DNA of 64,000 nucleotides from Sinohyriopsis cumingii (GCA_028554795.2 JAPYKE020000037.1:5667501-5731500), one strand, 5' to 3'. Positions 12,260-56,347 are shown, counted from the first letter of the stretch. The notes: a model not told the origin generated them from the letters alone. Made by a program: numbers and translations.

Positions 12260-14627
12260 AAAGCAGTAAGGTAATACTGCTAGCTGAAGCGCAAGCACAT
12301 GGCTCTTGTTGTTGTTTGTGTGGTTGTTTTCGCATGTAGTCATGCAGCTAACACAATACCAACCATCATTTTCTAAAAAAACAACACATATGTTCCCATA
12401 ACTAAGTATACATGTTATAAAGGTGACGAACCCCGCATTCAGTCCCAGATACACACGACAGCAAGATTGGTAAGATATAAATAAACACGGTATAAATAAA
12501 CACAAGCAATTCTTAGGCCCCTACCATCTTAAGACTATAAGGTGACATATGCCCAGTCATCATTCCCCCAACACAAAGCCGAAATAAATAAGCAGCAACA
12601 ACACAATCCCCAAATATTAACGAGACGTGTAAATTCAACACTGATACTCAGACCTACCATATTAATTTATATAACGAAAAGGGGCACAATATACCTTCCA
12701 AATTCAATGCAGCTATTAAACAAAGAATCCTGGCGATACAAGACCAGTCGCAAATATCAGGCTCTAAGGCAATGGATGTCGGGTCGAAGCAGAACAGCAA
12801 ACTCTAGCAAAACAGCCAAACACTACAATAACACGAAGAAGAAAACAAGAGGGTAACACAGAATGAAGAAGGAGTAAAGAAGACAAGGGACATCGGCTTT
12901 TTCAAAATGCGAATTCATATGAGGATCTTCCTTTGGGTATTGAAGACCTCTTTCGATACAAGCACTATACTCACAACCCTAACTAGATCCTTTGTATACC
13001 ACCATCAAAAGTGAAAACCGAAAGTAAACAAAGCATGACCCTGAAACCCAGCTCACTGACAACATTTCGGAAGATCAAAAGTACACCATGTACACCAAAT
13101 TCCAACTTTAATTACAAATAATGATGAAATTACACAACTCAAAGGACACAACTCCATCATTTATAAACCGTGTCCTTGTTTGATTTTCATTTAACAGTCA
13201 TCAAATGGAGCATTGTGTAGACATTCATCTTCGGTCAACTCGGTGTCGTTTAATTGCTCCAAAGTATCAGGTTGGAATACCATAGAGGCACCCATGTATG
13301 AGTTTCGGGCGGTTTTGTTTTCGTACGACAAGACCTTGTAAAGATAAGTTCTTTAAAGATAACTTCTACGAGTTTGGTGCCTACGATACAAAATATTTAA
13401 TAATTATATGTTTATGATGTCAAATATTCAATATACCTACCATTCTCTTGTTTTTGTTTATGGTGCAGATACAACATACCTCTTGCACAGATGTTTTAAT
13501 GTGAACATATAGCTTAATATTTACCAGTGTTCGATAAGACAAATAGTTAAATAACACACATTCTCTCAAGTCGGCGTTCCTGCGGTAATATCCACGTCAT
13601 TTAACAGCTGGCAAGCATAGGTTTCAAGAGACAACAAAGAGAGAGAGACAGAGAGAGAGGGAGACCACTAACTTGAAACGAGTAATGTGATTTGCACAGT
13701 AAGTGTTCTGAGTATCAGTTATAAACATTAATGATTTCGCGTAACTGTTTAAGTCAGTCAGTATTTTCGTATTCATATATATTGAAACAAATAGAATGCA
13801 ACTATTTTAGGGCGAACAGTTTAAAGTGTTTCACAGTGTTTTCATATTATTTGCATTTAACTGATTGTGCATAACTCATTCATAAATAATGCGCACGTTG
13901 TCAACTCCATGTGTTGTGCATGTGCATCCACCGTATTAGTACAAGACGATTTATCTCCTGACCAATAATATATCCTAACTAAAACTATCAATAGTAGATA
14001 AAACTGAAAACCAAATGAAAACCACGTCGATATGTTTACCTGAAAATGAGAATCCTATACTGAAATTAGTGAACTATCCGGAACAGAGCGATTGCCAAAA
14101 CCTAAACACGCATAACTGAGTGATCTGGGTGGATTTCCAAACAAACTGCAGAAACATAAGAGGACGATATTAGTAAATATGGTATTCGGCCAGTAACCCT
14201 GAGCTATTATATGCCAGCTCATAATGTTATTTTAGTACTGTTTCAGACTGGAAATAAGCCTTAAGAGGCCTTGTCCCACAAACCGTTGTGTTTTATATAT
14301 TCAGCTCACTGAATAAACAAGTTCTAAATAAACATGAAGTGTTCAATCAGAGTTAAACTTTGAAAGTACTCCCCGAGGTGGCCGATATTCGAAACATCGA
14401 AAATAATTCCTCCAACTTTGCAGGTAGATATCTTGTTTGTATTTAATTTTCGGATTTGCAATACCGGCTATAAGCTTCAAACGTTTCTTAATCGATCGTC
14501 TCAATATACTCATATTCCTATATATCAATTAAACTTGCATGGACATATCTAGGACAAAATTTGAACTTTATAAAGTGTTATGCTTTTTTTTAAATAAAAG
14601 ATATTATATCCACTTACACATAAAAAG
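12260..14627. other. spacer, no gene recognised
   Basis: CAA/ACA-rich material continues to about 12,860 with an uncharacterised 104-codon open stretch at 12,542-12,856. AT-rich single-copy-looking DNA follows, with a short (GA)n at about 13,640. No domain recognised. Confidence 0.5.
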
Positions 14628-14825
14628 AATGGTACAAACTGTTGCCTCGCTAGGCGCGTAGCATTAAGAGGTTGTTGTATGGACTGGTGACAGTATAATG
14701 TCACTGGGTGTGTCATCTTGCTAGATGTCTGCTCCATAATATTCCAGTGTTACAGGTATCGTAGCGATGTGTCTGAAAAATGTTTAAAGCTACGTTATAA
14801 ATCAAAATCACACACACAAACAAAC
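14628..14825 (+). mobile_element. SINE fragment (3' part)
   Basis: It matches the central and tail part of the SINE at 16,946-17,278 (TGCCTCGCTAGGCGC, GACTGGTGACAG, ATCGTAGCGATGTGTCTG, AAAGCTACGTTA, then CA-rich tail). The tRNA-like head is missing. Confidence 0.75.
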
Positions 14826-15878
14826 ATAGATCCAATTATAAACCCAATCTTTCAGCAAAAAACACATTGGATTTAATCGTGGGAATGAACCTCTCGTGGT
14901 TTAAATACAAACGTCACTTTAAAAAATCAATGATATCACGAACACAAGAATGTCCAAAAGCTATACAAGCTCAACTGATAGTCCTACCCAAACTGGTGTG
15001 TTTTGATGGTAGATGATAGTCCAGAGTTACACAATGTTGATTCGTAGTATTACTTCAACTTTGTGTTTAGAAAGAGTCTTAACTATATTTCAGTTCCAAT
15101 AATCTTTCTTAGTTATTTTCAATGAATGGAAAAACAAGTACTAACTAGTTACACAATGGCCAAGCTGCAGCTTACTCGTTGTCATTAGGTGATCTTCGAT
15201 GTGGAGTAAAATGGGACATTCGAAAATAAACTCACCGCTGTTGCAGGTAAAGGGTTCATTTGTGGATGAAGTCATCTTCTTTGACTTGATCCAATATTTG
15301 CTGTTCAAACGATCAACTATACAGATTCTAATTTACAAACTAAGTGTTTATTTTTCCGACACATCGACATATAACACTACATATATGACAAATATATGTA
15401 TATGTATAGCTTTGTGCTTGGGATAGAATAGGCAGTTGGTTAATATATAGATATATTGAAGATGCTAAGACAGAAATATATACATACTTACTTTTGATCT
15501 AACTATCGCTTTGAAATTAAACTGTTTATACTTAACTATTGTATCATTAATTCTTCTATTTCACGCTTATGAGCGTACATACACATTTTCATTGAACACG
15601 ATTTCATATATTACCATATATATTAGGTTTTATCGTAACATTTCAGCCTCATGAATATATTTAAATATTGTCATCAGATACCATTTCGCATTACGCCATG
15701 AAAGGTACGACTTTAGATTATGAAAAGCCTGAAGATATTTTCATTAACTGTAATTAAAGACTTACGGCGTTACTCAATATGATTTTAATAGATTTCACAA
15801 ATAGTTTGCGTAAACAAAACTTAACACGTTGCTGAACAAGTTAACCCTAAATTACATAATTAAATCTAACGAGACGAA

Positions 15879-15886
15879 TATATAAG
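15879..15886 (+). promoter_or_regulatory. TATA-like box of the intact M12B gene
   Basis: TATATAAG lies 46 nt upstream of the exon 1 ATG. The same element stands at the same distance in the left, inverted copy. It would imply a very short 5' UTR, or the ATG-bearing exon being the first exon. Confidence 0.4.
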
Positions 15887-15924
15887 CTCAACTTTACTAG
15901 TTAAATCAAACAGTACTTCCATAG

Positions 15925-47313
<31,389 letters not shown>

Positions 47314-47347
47314 GTGAGTACATCCTTTAAGTTTGTATGCAATGTTG

Positions 47348-48853
47348 AGGCTCCAACAGCTTGGGACAAGGTGGACGTAATGTATTCAAGCTCTGGTGAA
47401 TTATGGACGCCCGTAAGATAAAAGAGAAGTGCTTTTCATCCAGTGTTGAAATTCTGCTGTGTGAACACTTTGACAACAGAATGGCATGTGTATCATAGTT
47501 TTATATAAACTAATCTCGAAGGAAATTCGATGAAATTCAATTTTACTTTCATACTTCTTTTCGCGCCATTTTCATGTATCAGGCTATGAAAGGGTGTGTC
47601 GTTATTGTGTATTTTCTAGTGAATCTTTTGTGGTGTTGGAAATATGTTGAGAGATATGTGCTGTTGGAGACATGTTGTGAGGATACATAAATTCCGCTTG
47701 TTGCTATTGTGGCATAAATAATCGCATTCTCATGATTTTGTGACTCAAGTACTCGATTCCGTGATCATTGCATTTTGATTAACTTGCACACAGTTTTGTT
47801 TAACTTTGCTGTGCATAACTGATGTGAATTATATGTGAATAATATTTATATTCTGGACTAAATTTATATTTTATATTTTATATTTTGTGGATTTCAATTT
47901 CTTGGATTATTCTGAAGGATCTTCTTGGATCAATGGACGCAGCGGGTGAGTGTGACACTCCATTTAATCATGTAACGTGTAAAAAAAAAAAATGCATATT
48001 TGTCTTGGTCGTCAACAATGTGCAAAGGGATGAAAAGCTAAGCATAGTATTCTAGTTTTCATGTGTAATATATGACGTTATAAATGGCAGAGATATCCTG
48101 ATAGATGTATGTATATATATATATACACTTAAGTGCTCTTTTATGTTGTGTGTGATTGTTATTGCGAAAAAAGGAGTTGAAATTCGTACACGATCTGTGA
48201 TTCGTACATGTACTGATTTAGTGCTTATAATTACTATATATGACGATATGCCATATACATGTCAGAGATTTGCCATCTACAGTCAGATTCTAGATAAGAT
48301 CTAAATTCACATTGGGGCATTCGGATCGTGATGTTGGAAACCTGATGTGTGGGTAATGTCAAATACATCAAGTATCGTTGTTAAAGACTATATGTATTTT
48401 GTGAGATGCTTTTGTGAACTGTTGTTCACGTTAACTCACGTTAACTCATTCCAGTGTAAATGTGTACTCAGTCCTAGTGCCAGTAGTTATTTCCTTATAT
48501 GTGTTATATATTTAGTTTCTTAGTGAGTAGATAGTGAGTAGATAGTGAGTAGATAGTGAGCAAATCACATATGTACGAATTCAAAATATTATGGTAGCGG
48601 ATGCGTTAGCCTTGGTACCGTTACCATGTGTTAATTCTGAGCTAAGTTCTGAGTTAGACCAAATATCATTCATCATTCGAACAATGAGAACAATTTCAGT
48701 TAAGTGATGCACGAGAGGTATCAGAACATACAACTGTTACATATCTGTCCTAGCAGAAGAGGGCTCACATTCGTTAATACAAGTGCGAGCGATATATAAC
48801 AGGTATTAACCTATTTATCAATTGTATACGGACTTCACTATAAACCGTTGAAC
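47348..48853 (+). promoter_or_regulatory. LINE 5' UTR
   Basis: 1.5 kb before ORF1 with no ORF of note. Contains an 11-bp minisatellite (TAGTGAGTAGA, about four units, 48,521-48,560) and a GTTAACTCAC-type doublet near 48,430. LINE 5' UTRs normally carry an internal promoter; none can be pinned down by eye. Confidence 0.55.
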
Positions 48854-50473
48854 ATGGATGACAACCTAGAAATAGATGAGCGTTACAGTGGTGATGAAAG
48901 GTCCGGTTTAGAAGAAGACTTAATAGCAACCCAGACCGAAAAAAATATATACCTTCAAATTGATTCGAAATTTGGAACTCTGGACAGAGATGAATTTAAA
49001 AAGAAGATGTGTTTGGAATTGGATGTACAGAGTTTAAAAGATATAAGACTATCACTTCACGACCTGGCTAAATTGGAAAATGTCAATTACCCTGTGACGC
49101 GTATAGTTGAGAGAACAGTAAGATGAGATAGTGCTCCTCTAGAGGAGAGATTAGCTGAGGATATATTTATTCTATACCATTTCTTAACAGGAGATAACAA
49201 CTTATCTGAAGTGAAAAGCCTTGCGTCGAGACAGAAGCCGAGCACGGGCACGATTGATAACAGTACATGCGTGAGTCAAGCATCTAAAAGAAAAGGATCT
49301 AACAAACAGTCTCAGCGATCTGAACCAAAACCAGAACAGGTGATAACGTTATCAGATCACAATTCAGTATCTTCACTATCAAATGATAAAAATGACAGTT
49401 CAATAACAACAGAGAACTTATACAAGATAATAGACCTAAAACATTTTATACAAAGCAGTATTCAACAAATGAAAGATGACATTAGAAATGAATTGAAAAC
49501 TGAGCTTGACAAGATACGTAAAGAACTGCTCAGTAGAGATGTTAACTCGACTAGGTTACAATCAGAATTAGGAAGATGCAAAGAGGAAGAGAAGAAGTTA
49601 TCACAAGACAACCTGGCCTTGAGAATCTCACTCAGGGAGAAGAATAACCAGCTGGAAACTATAAATGCTCACCAGCTGTTTCTACACCAATTGCTCGGTG
49701 ATAAAGTATATAACAAGGCTAAAGAAAATGTAACTTCAAAATGTGAGGCAGAAACTCAGACATTACTAGCTGATATAGTGCGTATGGGCAATCATTCAAA
49801 TGAAACACAAACGGAAAAGAGGGCTAAAGCGATAAATGCTCTGGACTCTGATTATATCAAACGGCGGAAGCATTTATCGGATCAAACGGAATATACGGCC
49901 AAGTCAACTGACTCAAGGGAAGGAGTGGCGTCGACACTGTCCACCATACTCAATACCTCCAACGAAGAACCTACATTAGTTAAAGATAACGATGTACGTG
50001 ATTATCTCCAAGATCAGAAATACTCGGCACGAGTACACACAAGGAACAACGATAGGGAGAGAAGGTCACCATTAGCAAACAATCCGGGCACCTCATTGAA
50101 GGACACTGATAAAGTAAACAAACCGATTGAAGTTATCACAACCAACAGAAACTACAGACCACATAAACGAATGAGGAACTCTTATGAACGTCGAGTTCTA
50201 ATGTCAAGAATACCAGTTGATAGAACAAGAGAGGAGATGAGAACCTGTATTAAAAAACACGCTAAAATTAAAGGGGTAGAAGTAATTGACTCTCAGATAT
50301 TAAAGCATTGGCGAGTAAAAGGAGGAAAGGACACTTTTACTGTTTTAATCACGGTAGATAAGTTAGACTTTGAGAAAGTTTTAGAGGAAGGTTTTTGGCC
50401 AAATTTTGTATGGGCAAGAGAATGGTATGAGGATTATGGTGATAAGGACACCCAGCAGTACTTGCGTAAATAA
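48854..50473 (+). pseudogene. LINE ORF1, single in-frame TGA
   Basis: The frame is open from ATG 48,854 to the TAA at 50,471 except for a TGA at codon 91 (49,124-49,126), where CGA>TGA decay is the simplest cause. Without it the product would be 539 codons. Residues about 1-130 are acidic. About 199-280 form a long coiled coil (heptad-rich KDDIRNELKTELDKIRKEL). About 445-535 form an RRM-like domain ending in WPNFVWAREWYED. No Gag zinc knuckles. Role by family: RNA-binding chaperone of the retrotransposition particle. Downstream initiation after the stop is possible. Confidence 0.85.
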
Positions 50474-50504
50474 ATAAAGGAGTAGTAAGTAAAATACATA
50501 TATT

Positions 50505-53500
50505 ATGGTAAATTGCTATAAAGTCTTTGCAATACTTGTGTTGAAAATCTATTTTTCGTTAAGTCAACTAATGTCTAGTCATACATTTCGTTTGTTGACG
50601 TGGAACGTGAAAGGAGTCATGTACGGGTCACCTTACTTGTATTCTTTGCTAAATGAGGTAGATGTTGCTGTACTTACTGAGCATTGGCTTCTTCCGGAGC
50701 AGCTCAATTTCCTAGATAATATACATCCAGATTTTAAATCATTCGCACGCTCTGACAAAAGACTAGCAGTAAATTTCGAAGAAAGGCTAAGGCATACGGG
50801 GTTCGGGGGAATAGCAATCCTTTATAGGAAATCACTCCGCGTTAATCCCTTGTCGAGCGCTGGCAGTGACAGAGTTTTAGGGATAGAGGTAAAATGTAAT
50901 GATAGACTTAAATATTTTATATTCGGGGCACTTTTACCATCAACTAATTTTCCTATTGCAAGTTACTCCGAAACAATAGAAGAACTAAAGGATCAGTTTG
51001 ATATTTTCTGCAAAGAAGGCATTCCCATACTTGCCGGAGACTTCAATGGTCAGCTAAGTTCACTGTTTAGCTCCAAAGCAAATTGTTTAACATCAAACGC
51101 TAGAGGCACTATTCTGGAAAAGTTTCTGAGCGATAGACATCTAATATCTGTTAATAGTCAATCCATTTGTGAAGGGCCAGATTTTACTTTTTTCTCAACC
51201 GATGGCAAATCAAAATCTTTGATAGACCATATACTATTGCAAAAAAGTAAATTCGATTTAGTGGTTAAGGCAGAAATAATAGATGATCATCCTTTAAACA
51301 TTTCAGATCATCTTCCTGTAAAAATAGAGTTGGTCACACCTTTAGTACATAAGACAATAATGGCTGACGAGCATATCATTCATTCCATAAATTGGAAGAA
51401 AGCCTCAGCAGAACAAATGAATAGATATAAGGAAGCAACACGCAACGAATTGTTAGCGCAAATGCATAAAGCAGAATTAGCGACGAATGTCGATATTGAA
51501 ATTATTATTCAAGACACAGTAAAGATTTTACATGAAGCAGCATCTAGGTTTCTCCCCATAAAGAGGTTTTGCCCATACGCTAACCCCTATTGGAAACTAT
51601 TAAACGTAAAAAAGTTTCACACGGAAATGCGGCTGAAACGCAGGGTATGGATTTCTAATGGTAGGCCAAGAGGTTGGGAATATATATCATATGCGAACTA
51701 TAAGAAAGCGAAGAAATTGTTTGCAAAAGAATTATTGAAAGCTAAAGAAATATACGATAGAGAACAATTTAGTGAGCTTGAAAAGGCTGCAGAGCTCGAT
51801 ATTTCTACTTTCTATAAGTTTATACGGAATAAAAGAAATAAACGCGATTACATTCACGAAATCGAATCAAACGGAAAAATTGTACGCGATCACGACTCTA
51901 TTAGAGAGTTATGGGCAAATCATTTCTCCAGTTTATCACTGCCTGACAATACTTATCTGTACGATGAAAATCATTACCAGATGGTCTTAGCAGAGGTCAG
52001 AAAACAAACTAAAGAAACCTATTCACACTTTGATGAACTTGTTGATAAAATCCCCACTAGAGACGAAATCAGTAGTGCAATTAGCTCTCTCAATAAAGAT
52101 AAGGCATGTGGCCACGACGGTATTGTTGCTGAGCATTTACTGTTTGCGGACCCTCCAAGCAGTGTACAATTACTTGAAATTATATTCACAAAAGTGTACG
52201 AGGCCGAGAAGTACCCGTGCCACTTTAAACAAGGTTTGGTTATACCAATATTCAAAGGAGGGGGTAAGAACAAATTAGATATGAATAATTACCGCGATAT
52301 AACTATAATTCCAGTGCTTCAGAAAGTTCTAGAACAAATTATATATAGTAGACTACTTATATTTTCTAAACAGATTTCTTTTCCAAATCCGTTGCAACAG
52401 GGTTTTAGAAATAATTGCGGTAGTATCACTGCAGCGTTCTGTATCAAAGAATCTATATGCTACTATTTGGATAAAAATACTCCTGTCTATGCTACATTTC
52501 TTGATAATGCTAAAGCCTTCAACACAGTTTGGCATAACGGGTTATTCTACAAGTTGTACAGACTTGGCATCAAAGGGAAGACCTGGCGCATCATGAAAGA
52601 TTCGTTTGAGAGAGTAACAAGCTCTGTTTTATATGCGGGCAAGCTGTCCAAACGCTTCGATATTATGCAGGGTGTAGGACAGGGCCGTATCTTGTCTGCC
52701 TGGTTCTTTCTTGTAATGATAGATGATTTGATCACGGAATTAGATCACACTTTGCGAGGTCTAAATCTTGTTGATCTCCACCTGCCTTGTGTCTTATTAG
52801 CAGATGACACAACTGTAATGTCTAACTCGCGTCATTCAATGCAACAGCTGCTAGATACAATTTCCGACTATGCGAAAAGGTGGAGATTAAGATATAATGC
52901 AGATAAAAGTTGCACCATCTTGTTTGCTAACAAAAGAACGACTGGTATACCTTCTTTTATGCTCGACAAATCTCCAATTCCGGCAGTCAAAAGTAAGAAG
53001 TATGCCGGCATACTTCTAAAATACAACTTAAAACCAAACGACGCGATAAAAGAAGCATGTGATAAAGGCAAACACTTGTTAAACTCTTTATATTTTATTG
53101 GTATCAGAGATGGAGGAATGAACCCTCTAACAAGTCCGAAGATTTGGAAAAGAATTATTCTACCCTCGGTCCTATATGGATGTGAACTATGGTCAGGTAT
53201 CACAAACTCAAATATAGAAGAACTTGAGTTATGCCAGAGATATGCAGCGCGACGTATGCAAGCTTTCGATAAATATTCGCCTACGGAGGCAACAAGTAGT
53301 ACCTTAGGACTCTGGTCAATGGAAGCATACATAGATAGGATGAAATTGCTCCTTTTCAACCGATTATGTAAGGGCGATTGGACTTTTATCTGGAAAAAGA
53401 TTTTCATTATGCGCCTATGTCAGTATCTGAACAACCCGCTAAAACAGACGGGATTTATACCTGATATTGACAAAATAACTAAGAAATATGGTATGGGAAA

Positions 53501-54068
53501 TGTTCTTTTAGACTATGCAGAAAGTATACAAACTGAAGAAAAACTCATCTGGAATCGACATATTACTGATATTATCCAAAACCATGAAGAAACTACCTGG
53601 AGAGCAAATATGGAACTAAGGGATGATTTAATTCACTTCAGAAACATTCATTTGGACTTAAAACCAAGTAATATATGGTTTCTTGGGCGTAAATATCCAT
53701 CCATGTTATGGCCTCTCTCTGAAGTAATGAAACTATATATCATGCCTGTTGGTAAAGTTATGGTATGCAAACTCTGTGGAAAAGAGACTGACGACAGAGC
53801 GAAACATCTTATTTTAGGCTGCGAAATGCTGCTAGAGGAACGAAATGTTTTCTTTGAGAGAGTGATTGACTCTTTAGAAGTGAGAGACGGGGTTAACTTA
53901 TTCAATCAAGAAGACGATATATTGTTGGAGACACTTCTTGGAAGCAGGGTTGACTGCATGTCGTCTATTGACGATGACGTATCAGATAGGCTCATGTTGG
54001 TGACCGCAAACAGCATAGCTTCATTCTACAATAAAATGTGTGCCCTACTATCAACTAACATGCCCTAA
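50505..54068 (+). CDS. LINE ORF2: endonuclease-reverse transcriptase, intact
   Basis: 1,187 codons, no interruption. Start ATG 50,505 lies 31 nt after ORF1. Apurinic-type endonuclease motifs: TWNVKG from residue 32, E59 in LTEHW, GDFNG 178-182, SLIDHIL 238-244, SDHLP 267-271. RT: motif A FLDNAKAFNTVWH with catalytic D667, GVGQGRILSAWFF block, motif C LADD with D767/D768. The second Asp of the usual KAFD is Asn, a non-catalytic change. C-terminal zinc knuckle C1088-X2-C1091-X9-H1101-X4-C1106. No RNase H. All catalytic residues I can check are present, so the protein may be active: it nicks target DNA and copies its RNA from the nick. Confidence 0.95.
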   Translation: MVNCYKVFAILVLKIYFSLSQLMSSHTFRLLTWNVKGVMYGSPYLYSLLNEVDVAVLTEHWLLPEQLNFLDNIHPDFKSFARSDKRLAVNFEERLRHTGFGGIAILYRKSLRVNPLSSAGSDRVLGIEVKCNDRLKYFIFGALLPSTNFPIASYSETIEELKDQFDIFCKEGIPILAGDFNGQLSSLFSSKANCLTSNARGTILEKFLSDRHLISVNSQSICEGPDFTFFSTDGKSKSLIDHILLQKSKFDLVVKAEIIDDHPLNISDHLPVKIELVTPLVHKTIMADEHIIHSINWKKASAEQMNRYKEATRNELLAQMHKAELATNVDIEIIIQDTVKILHEAASRFLPIKRFCPYANPYWKLLNVKKFHTEMRLKRRVWISNGRPRGWEYISYANYKKAKKLFAKELLKAKEIYDREQFSELEKAAELDISTFYKFIRNKRNKRDYIHEIESNGKIVRDHDSIRELWANHFSSLSLPDNTYLYDENHYQMVLAEVRKQTKETYSHFDELVDKIPTRDEISSAISSLNKDKACGHDGIVAEHLLFADPPSSVQLLEIIFTKVYEAEKYPCHFKQGLVIPIFKGGGKNKLDMNNYRDITIIPVLQKVLEQIIYSRLLIFSKQISFPNPLQQGFRNNCGSITAAFCIKESICYYLDKNTPVYATFLDNAKAFNTVWHNGLFYKLYRLGIKGKTWRIMKDSFERVTSSVLYAGKLSKRFDIMQGVGQGRILSAWFFLVMIDDLITELDHTLRGLNLVDLHLPCVLLADDTTVMSNSRHSMQQLLDTISDYAKRWRLRYNADKSCTILFANKRTTGIPSFMLDKSPIPAVKSKKYAGILLKYNLKPNDAIKEACDKGKHLLNSLYFIGIRDGGMNPLTSPKIWKRIILPSVLYGCELWSGITNSNIEELELCQRYAARRMQAFDKYSPTEATSSTLGLWSMEAYIDRMKLLLFNRLCKGDWTFIWKKIFIMRLCQYLNNPLKQTGFIPDIDKITKKYGMGNVLLDYAESIQTEEKLIWNRHITDIIQNHEETTWRANMELRDDLIHFRNIHLDLKPSNIWFLGRKYPSMLWPLSEVMKLYIMPVGKVMVCKLCGKETDDRAKHLILGCEMLLEERNVFFERVIDSLEVRDGVNLFNQEDDILLETLLGSRVDCMSSIDDDVSDRLMLVTANSIASFYNKMCALLSTNMP

Positions 54069-54820
54069 CATGATATTAAAAGTAAGTAGTAAATTAACAT
54101 TAAATATAAACAATTAAAGGCCAAAGTCTTCTTGTCAAATCCGCAAATTTTGTTGTCTGACAGCTGTTTGTGTGTGCGTTTATGTATTTATGTATTTGTT
54201 TATGTTTATTTCCAAGAGATTTCTATATGGTTATCTGTATTTATATATCTCATTTTGTAAACGCATTAGTTGACGATGTATATATCATGCTTGCGTTCTC
54301 GTCTATGATGTGTCTCAAAATTCTATGATATGTATAATATGTATCTTAGCAACCTGATATACTCTTTGTTGTAGAGGTTGCTAAGTCATTTAGACAGTCA
54401 GTCATAGATAAATACATGCACGCACGCATACGCGCAAACAAGTATATATATGCATAAATACATGCGTCATATGAAGAAAAGAAACTACATATAGAATTAC
54501 ACTGTTATAAGTTTTACATTTCATTTTCATTGCTATCTCGGACTTAATGTTAAGCACATAACACTATAGACGTATTAACTTTTCGAAATATTATCATCAT
54601 CAAGCAACTGTTAAAAGATCAGTGCCATGCTCCGCCAAATGATTGCAGATTTGCATAATTGCAGGTATTGAGATATTTCGTTTTGTCAATACGGTAGCTT
54701 ACACAGTATTACAATTGTATTACTACTGTATCTTTGTCACTTTTCTGTTCTATTTTATGATCTTGTATTATTCTGAATTTGTTTAATCTGATGTAATCTC
54801 TTTTTAAAGAGGAAATAAAG
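54069..54820 (+). other. LINE 3' UTR with polyadenylation signal
   Basis: 750 bp AT-rich DNA. AATAAA at 54,814-54,819 stands immediately before the TCAG tail. Confidence 0.75.
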
Positions 54821-54839
54821 TCAGTCAGTCAGTCAGTCA

Positions 54840-54869
<30 letters not shown>
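54821..54869. repeat. LINE (TCAG)n tail joined to (CATA)n target
   Basis: TCAG units (54,821-54,839) switch to CATA units (to about 54,868). This junction is the 3' insertion point. Confidence 0.95.
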
Positions 54870-54870
<1 letters not shown>

Positions 54871-56238
54871 TTATGCATTCATATATGCATAAATACATAC
54901 ATGCACATATACATATATACATTTGACCAAGGTCAAGCACACGTATAGCATAAGCCCAAATTAAACTGCAAGGTCATGTGAAATGTATTTTAAATTAAAT
55001 ATACTTGCTTACAATAATATGAAATCATTGACAATAGTTTAGTGAATGTTAAATTATTTACATGCAATACGATGACAATACTAACAATGGCTACGTATTT
55101 TAAATAAACGAGCTTAACAATCATTAAATTACCTTTGTAGCATTGTACTCATTGTACCATGCAAGAACAATTTAAAATGGTTCACATCATCTCTGATAAA
55201 CCTCTTCTCTTATTCCTGAACCACTAGGGTTCTAACAAAACTTTTCTTTTTGAGTGAATATAGGGTTAGTAAATCTTTAAAACGGATCCATGAATTCGTA
55301 TTACTTATTTCTACGCGATACATGCATATTTATATTTCAAAGATAGCTAAAGTACTGCATGGATGAAGCTTATTTTTAATTTTTCAATGAATTATGTGAA
55401 GCAAAGATTTTCTATTTGTATTCATTACGGTTCCCTGAAGAAGAAGAAAAAAAGACAGTTATTTGTTATACATTTTGAATTTACAAATTACAATATATAT
55501 TGCTTCAAACGTATTCGTAATCAAGATCCCGAGTTAAATTATGGATTATTTTGAGAAATGTTTCTTCGTTTATTTTCCTTAATGAAACCTCGAACACTTT
55601 TCTAGACCGAATTAGCATAGTTGCATACCGTAAGCATTACATTTACTGAGTTAAAATGCGGTAAATATTTAATTTTTCCTTTTATAATTTTCCGTCATGC
55701 GAAACATGGATGATTCTAACACTAATTTAGACGTTTGCACGATTTTCCTTGTTGACAACTGTAGCTTTTGACAAGTTTTAGTTTCATGCTTGCGTTGCTG
55801 CACCTTTGCATCACGCTCTTGCATCGTTCTTTTTAAAGTTATTCATCTTTGTTCCGTCTGGAAATACAACATGCTTAAACAAAGAAAACCTTGCATGTGG
55901 CTCGGTTACTATGCAAGTTTCCCTTATTAATGTTCCCACTAGAGCCATTGTATTATTTTCATAGATGGGTTAAACAGTTGAAGGGGATCCGATTTACATC
56001 AATTATTTCATAATGGCAAATGTAATCGGGAAAAGAAGGATTGGGATCATATTAATATACTCCGGAATAATAGTTCGCCGCCCTTTCACATGTGGAATTT
56101 ATGACCGAATTTGTACTGCTTTAAATAAAATTTTCGCCGAGTCTTGCAACAGAAATTCTGACAGTCTGACATCCATATTTTATGTATTTTAAATTATTTT
56201 GCATCTGTTCTCCGTTCTCATATATTTAGTACTATTAT

Positions 56239-56347
<109 letters not shown>

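Larger units (their letters stand above)
6180..12260 (+). mobile_element. decayed non-LTR retrotransposon with RNase H (I/Nimb/Jockey-like)
   Basis: Translated fragments in changing frames follow the order of a LINE. An ORF1-like region runs about 6,213-8,240. Endonuclease motifs include GDFNAPHTEWG near 8,830 and GSDHFPLCL near 9,020. Reverse transcriptase pieces cover about 9,700-11,080, with the LDLKKAFN-type motif A near 10,150 and the GTTQGSVLSPTLFN block near 10,320. RNase H pieces cover about 11,330-11,710 (EIYTDGSK and WVPSHVNLIGNDKAD). Multiple stops and frameshifts show it is dead. Order EN-RT-RH without LTRs is known for the I group; the exact clade is inference. The 3' end is not sharply visible. 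Confidence 0.8.
47348..54839 (+). mobile_element. young full-length-looking LINE, (TCAG)n tail
   Basis: About 7.5 kb flanked on both sides by copies of the same 2.73-kb sequence. Structure: 1.5-kb 5' UTR, ORF1 (one internal stop), 31-nt gap, intact ORF2 with endonuclease, RT and a C-terminal zinc knuckle, 3' UTR with AATAAA at 54,814, then about five TCAG units. No RNase H and no LTR. The apurinic-type endonuclease, ORF1 with coiled coil and RRM-like end, and CCHC after the RT fit the CR1/L2/Jockey side of LINEs; clade not decided. The 5' boundary is inferred from the end of the flanking repeat. Confidence 0.93.

Noticed and set aside
12542-12856. 104-codon open frame as an independent gene
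   Set aside because: CAA/AAA-rich, adjacent to the LINE remnant, no recognisable domain and no promoter or splice context.
52868-53407. 179-codon minus-strand open frame
   Set aside because: Shadow of the intact LINE ORF2 on the opposite strand.
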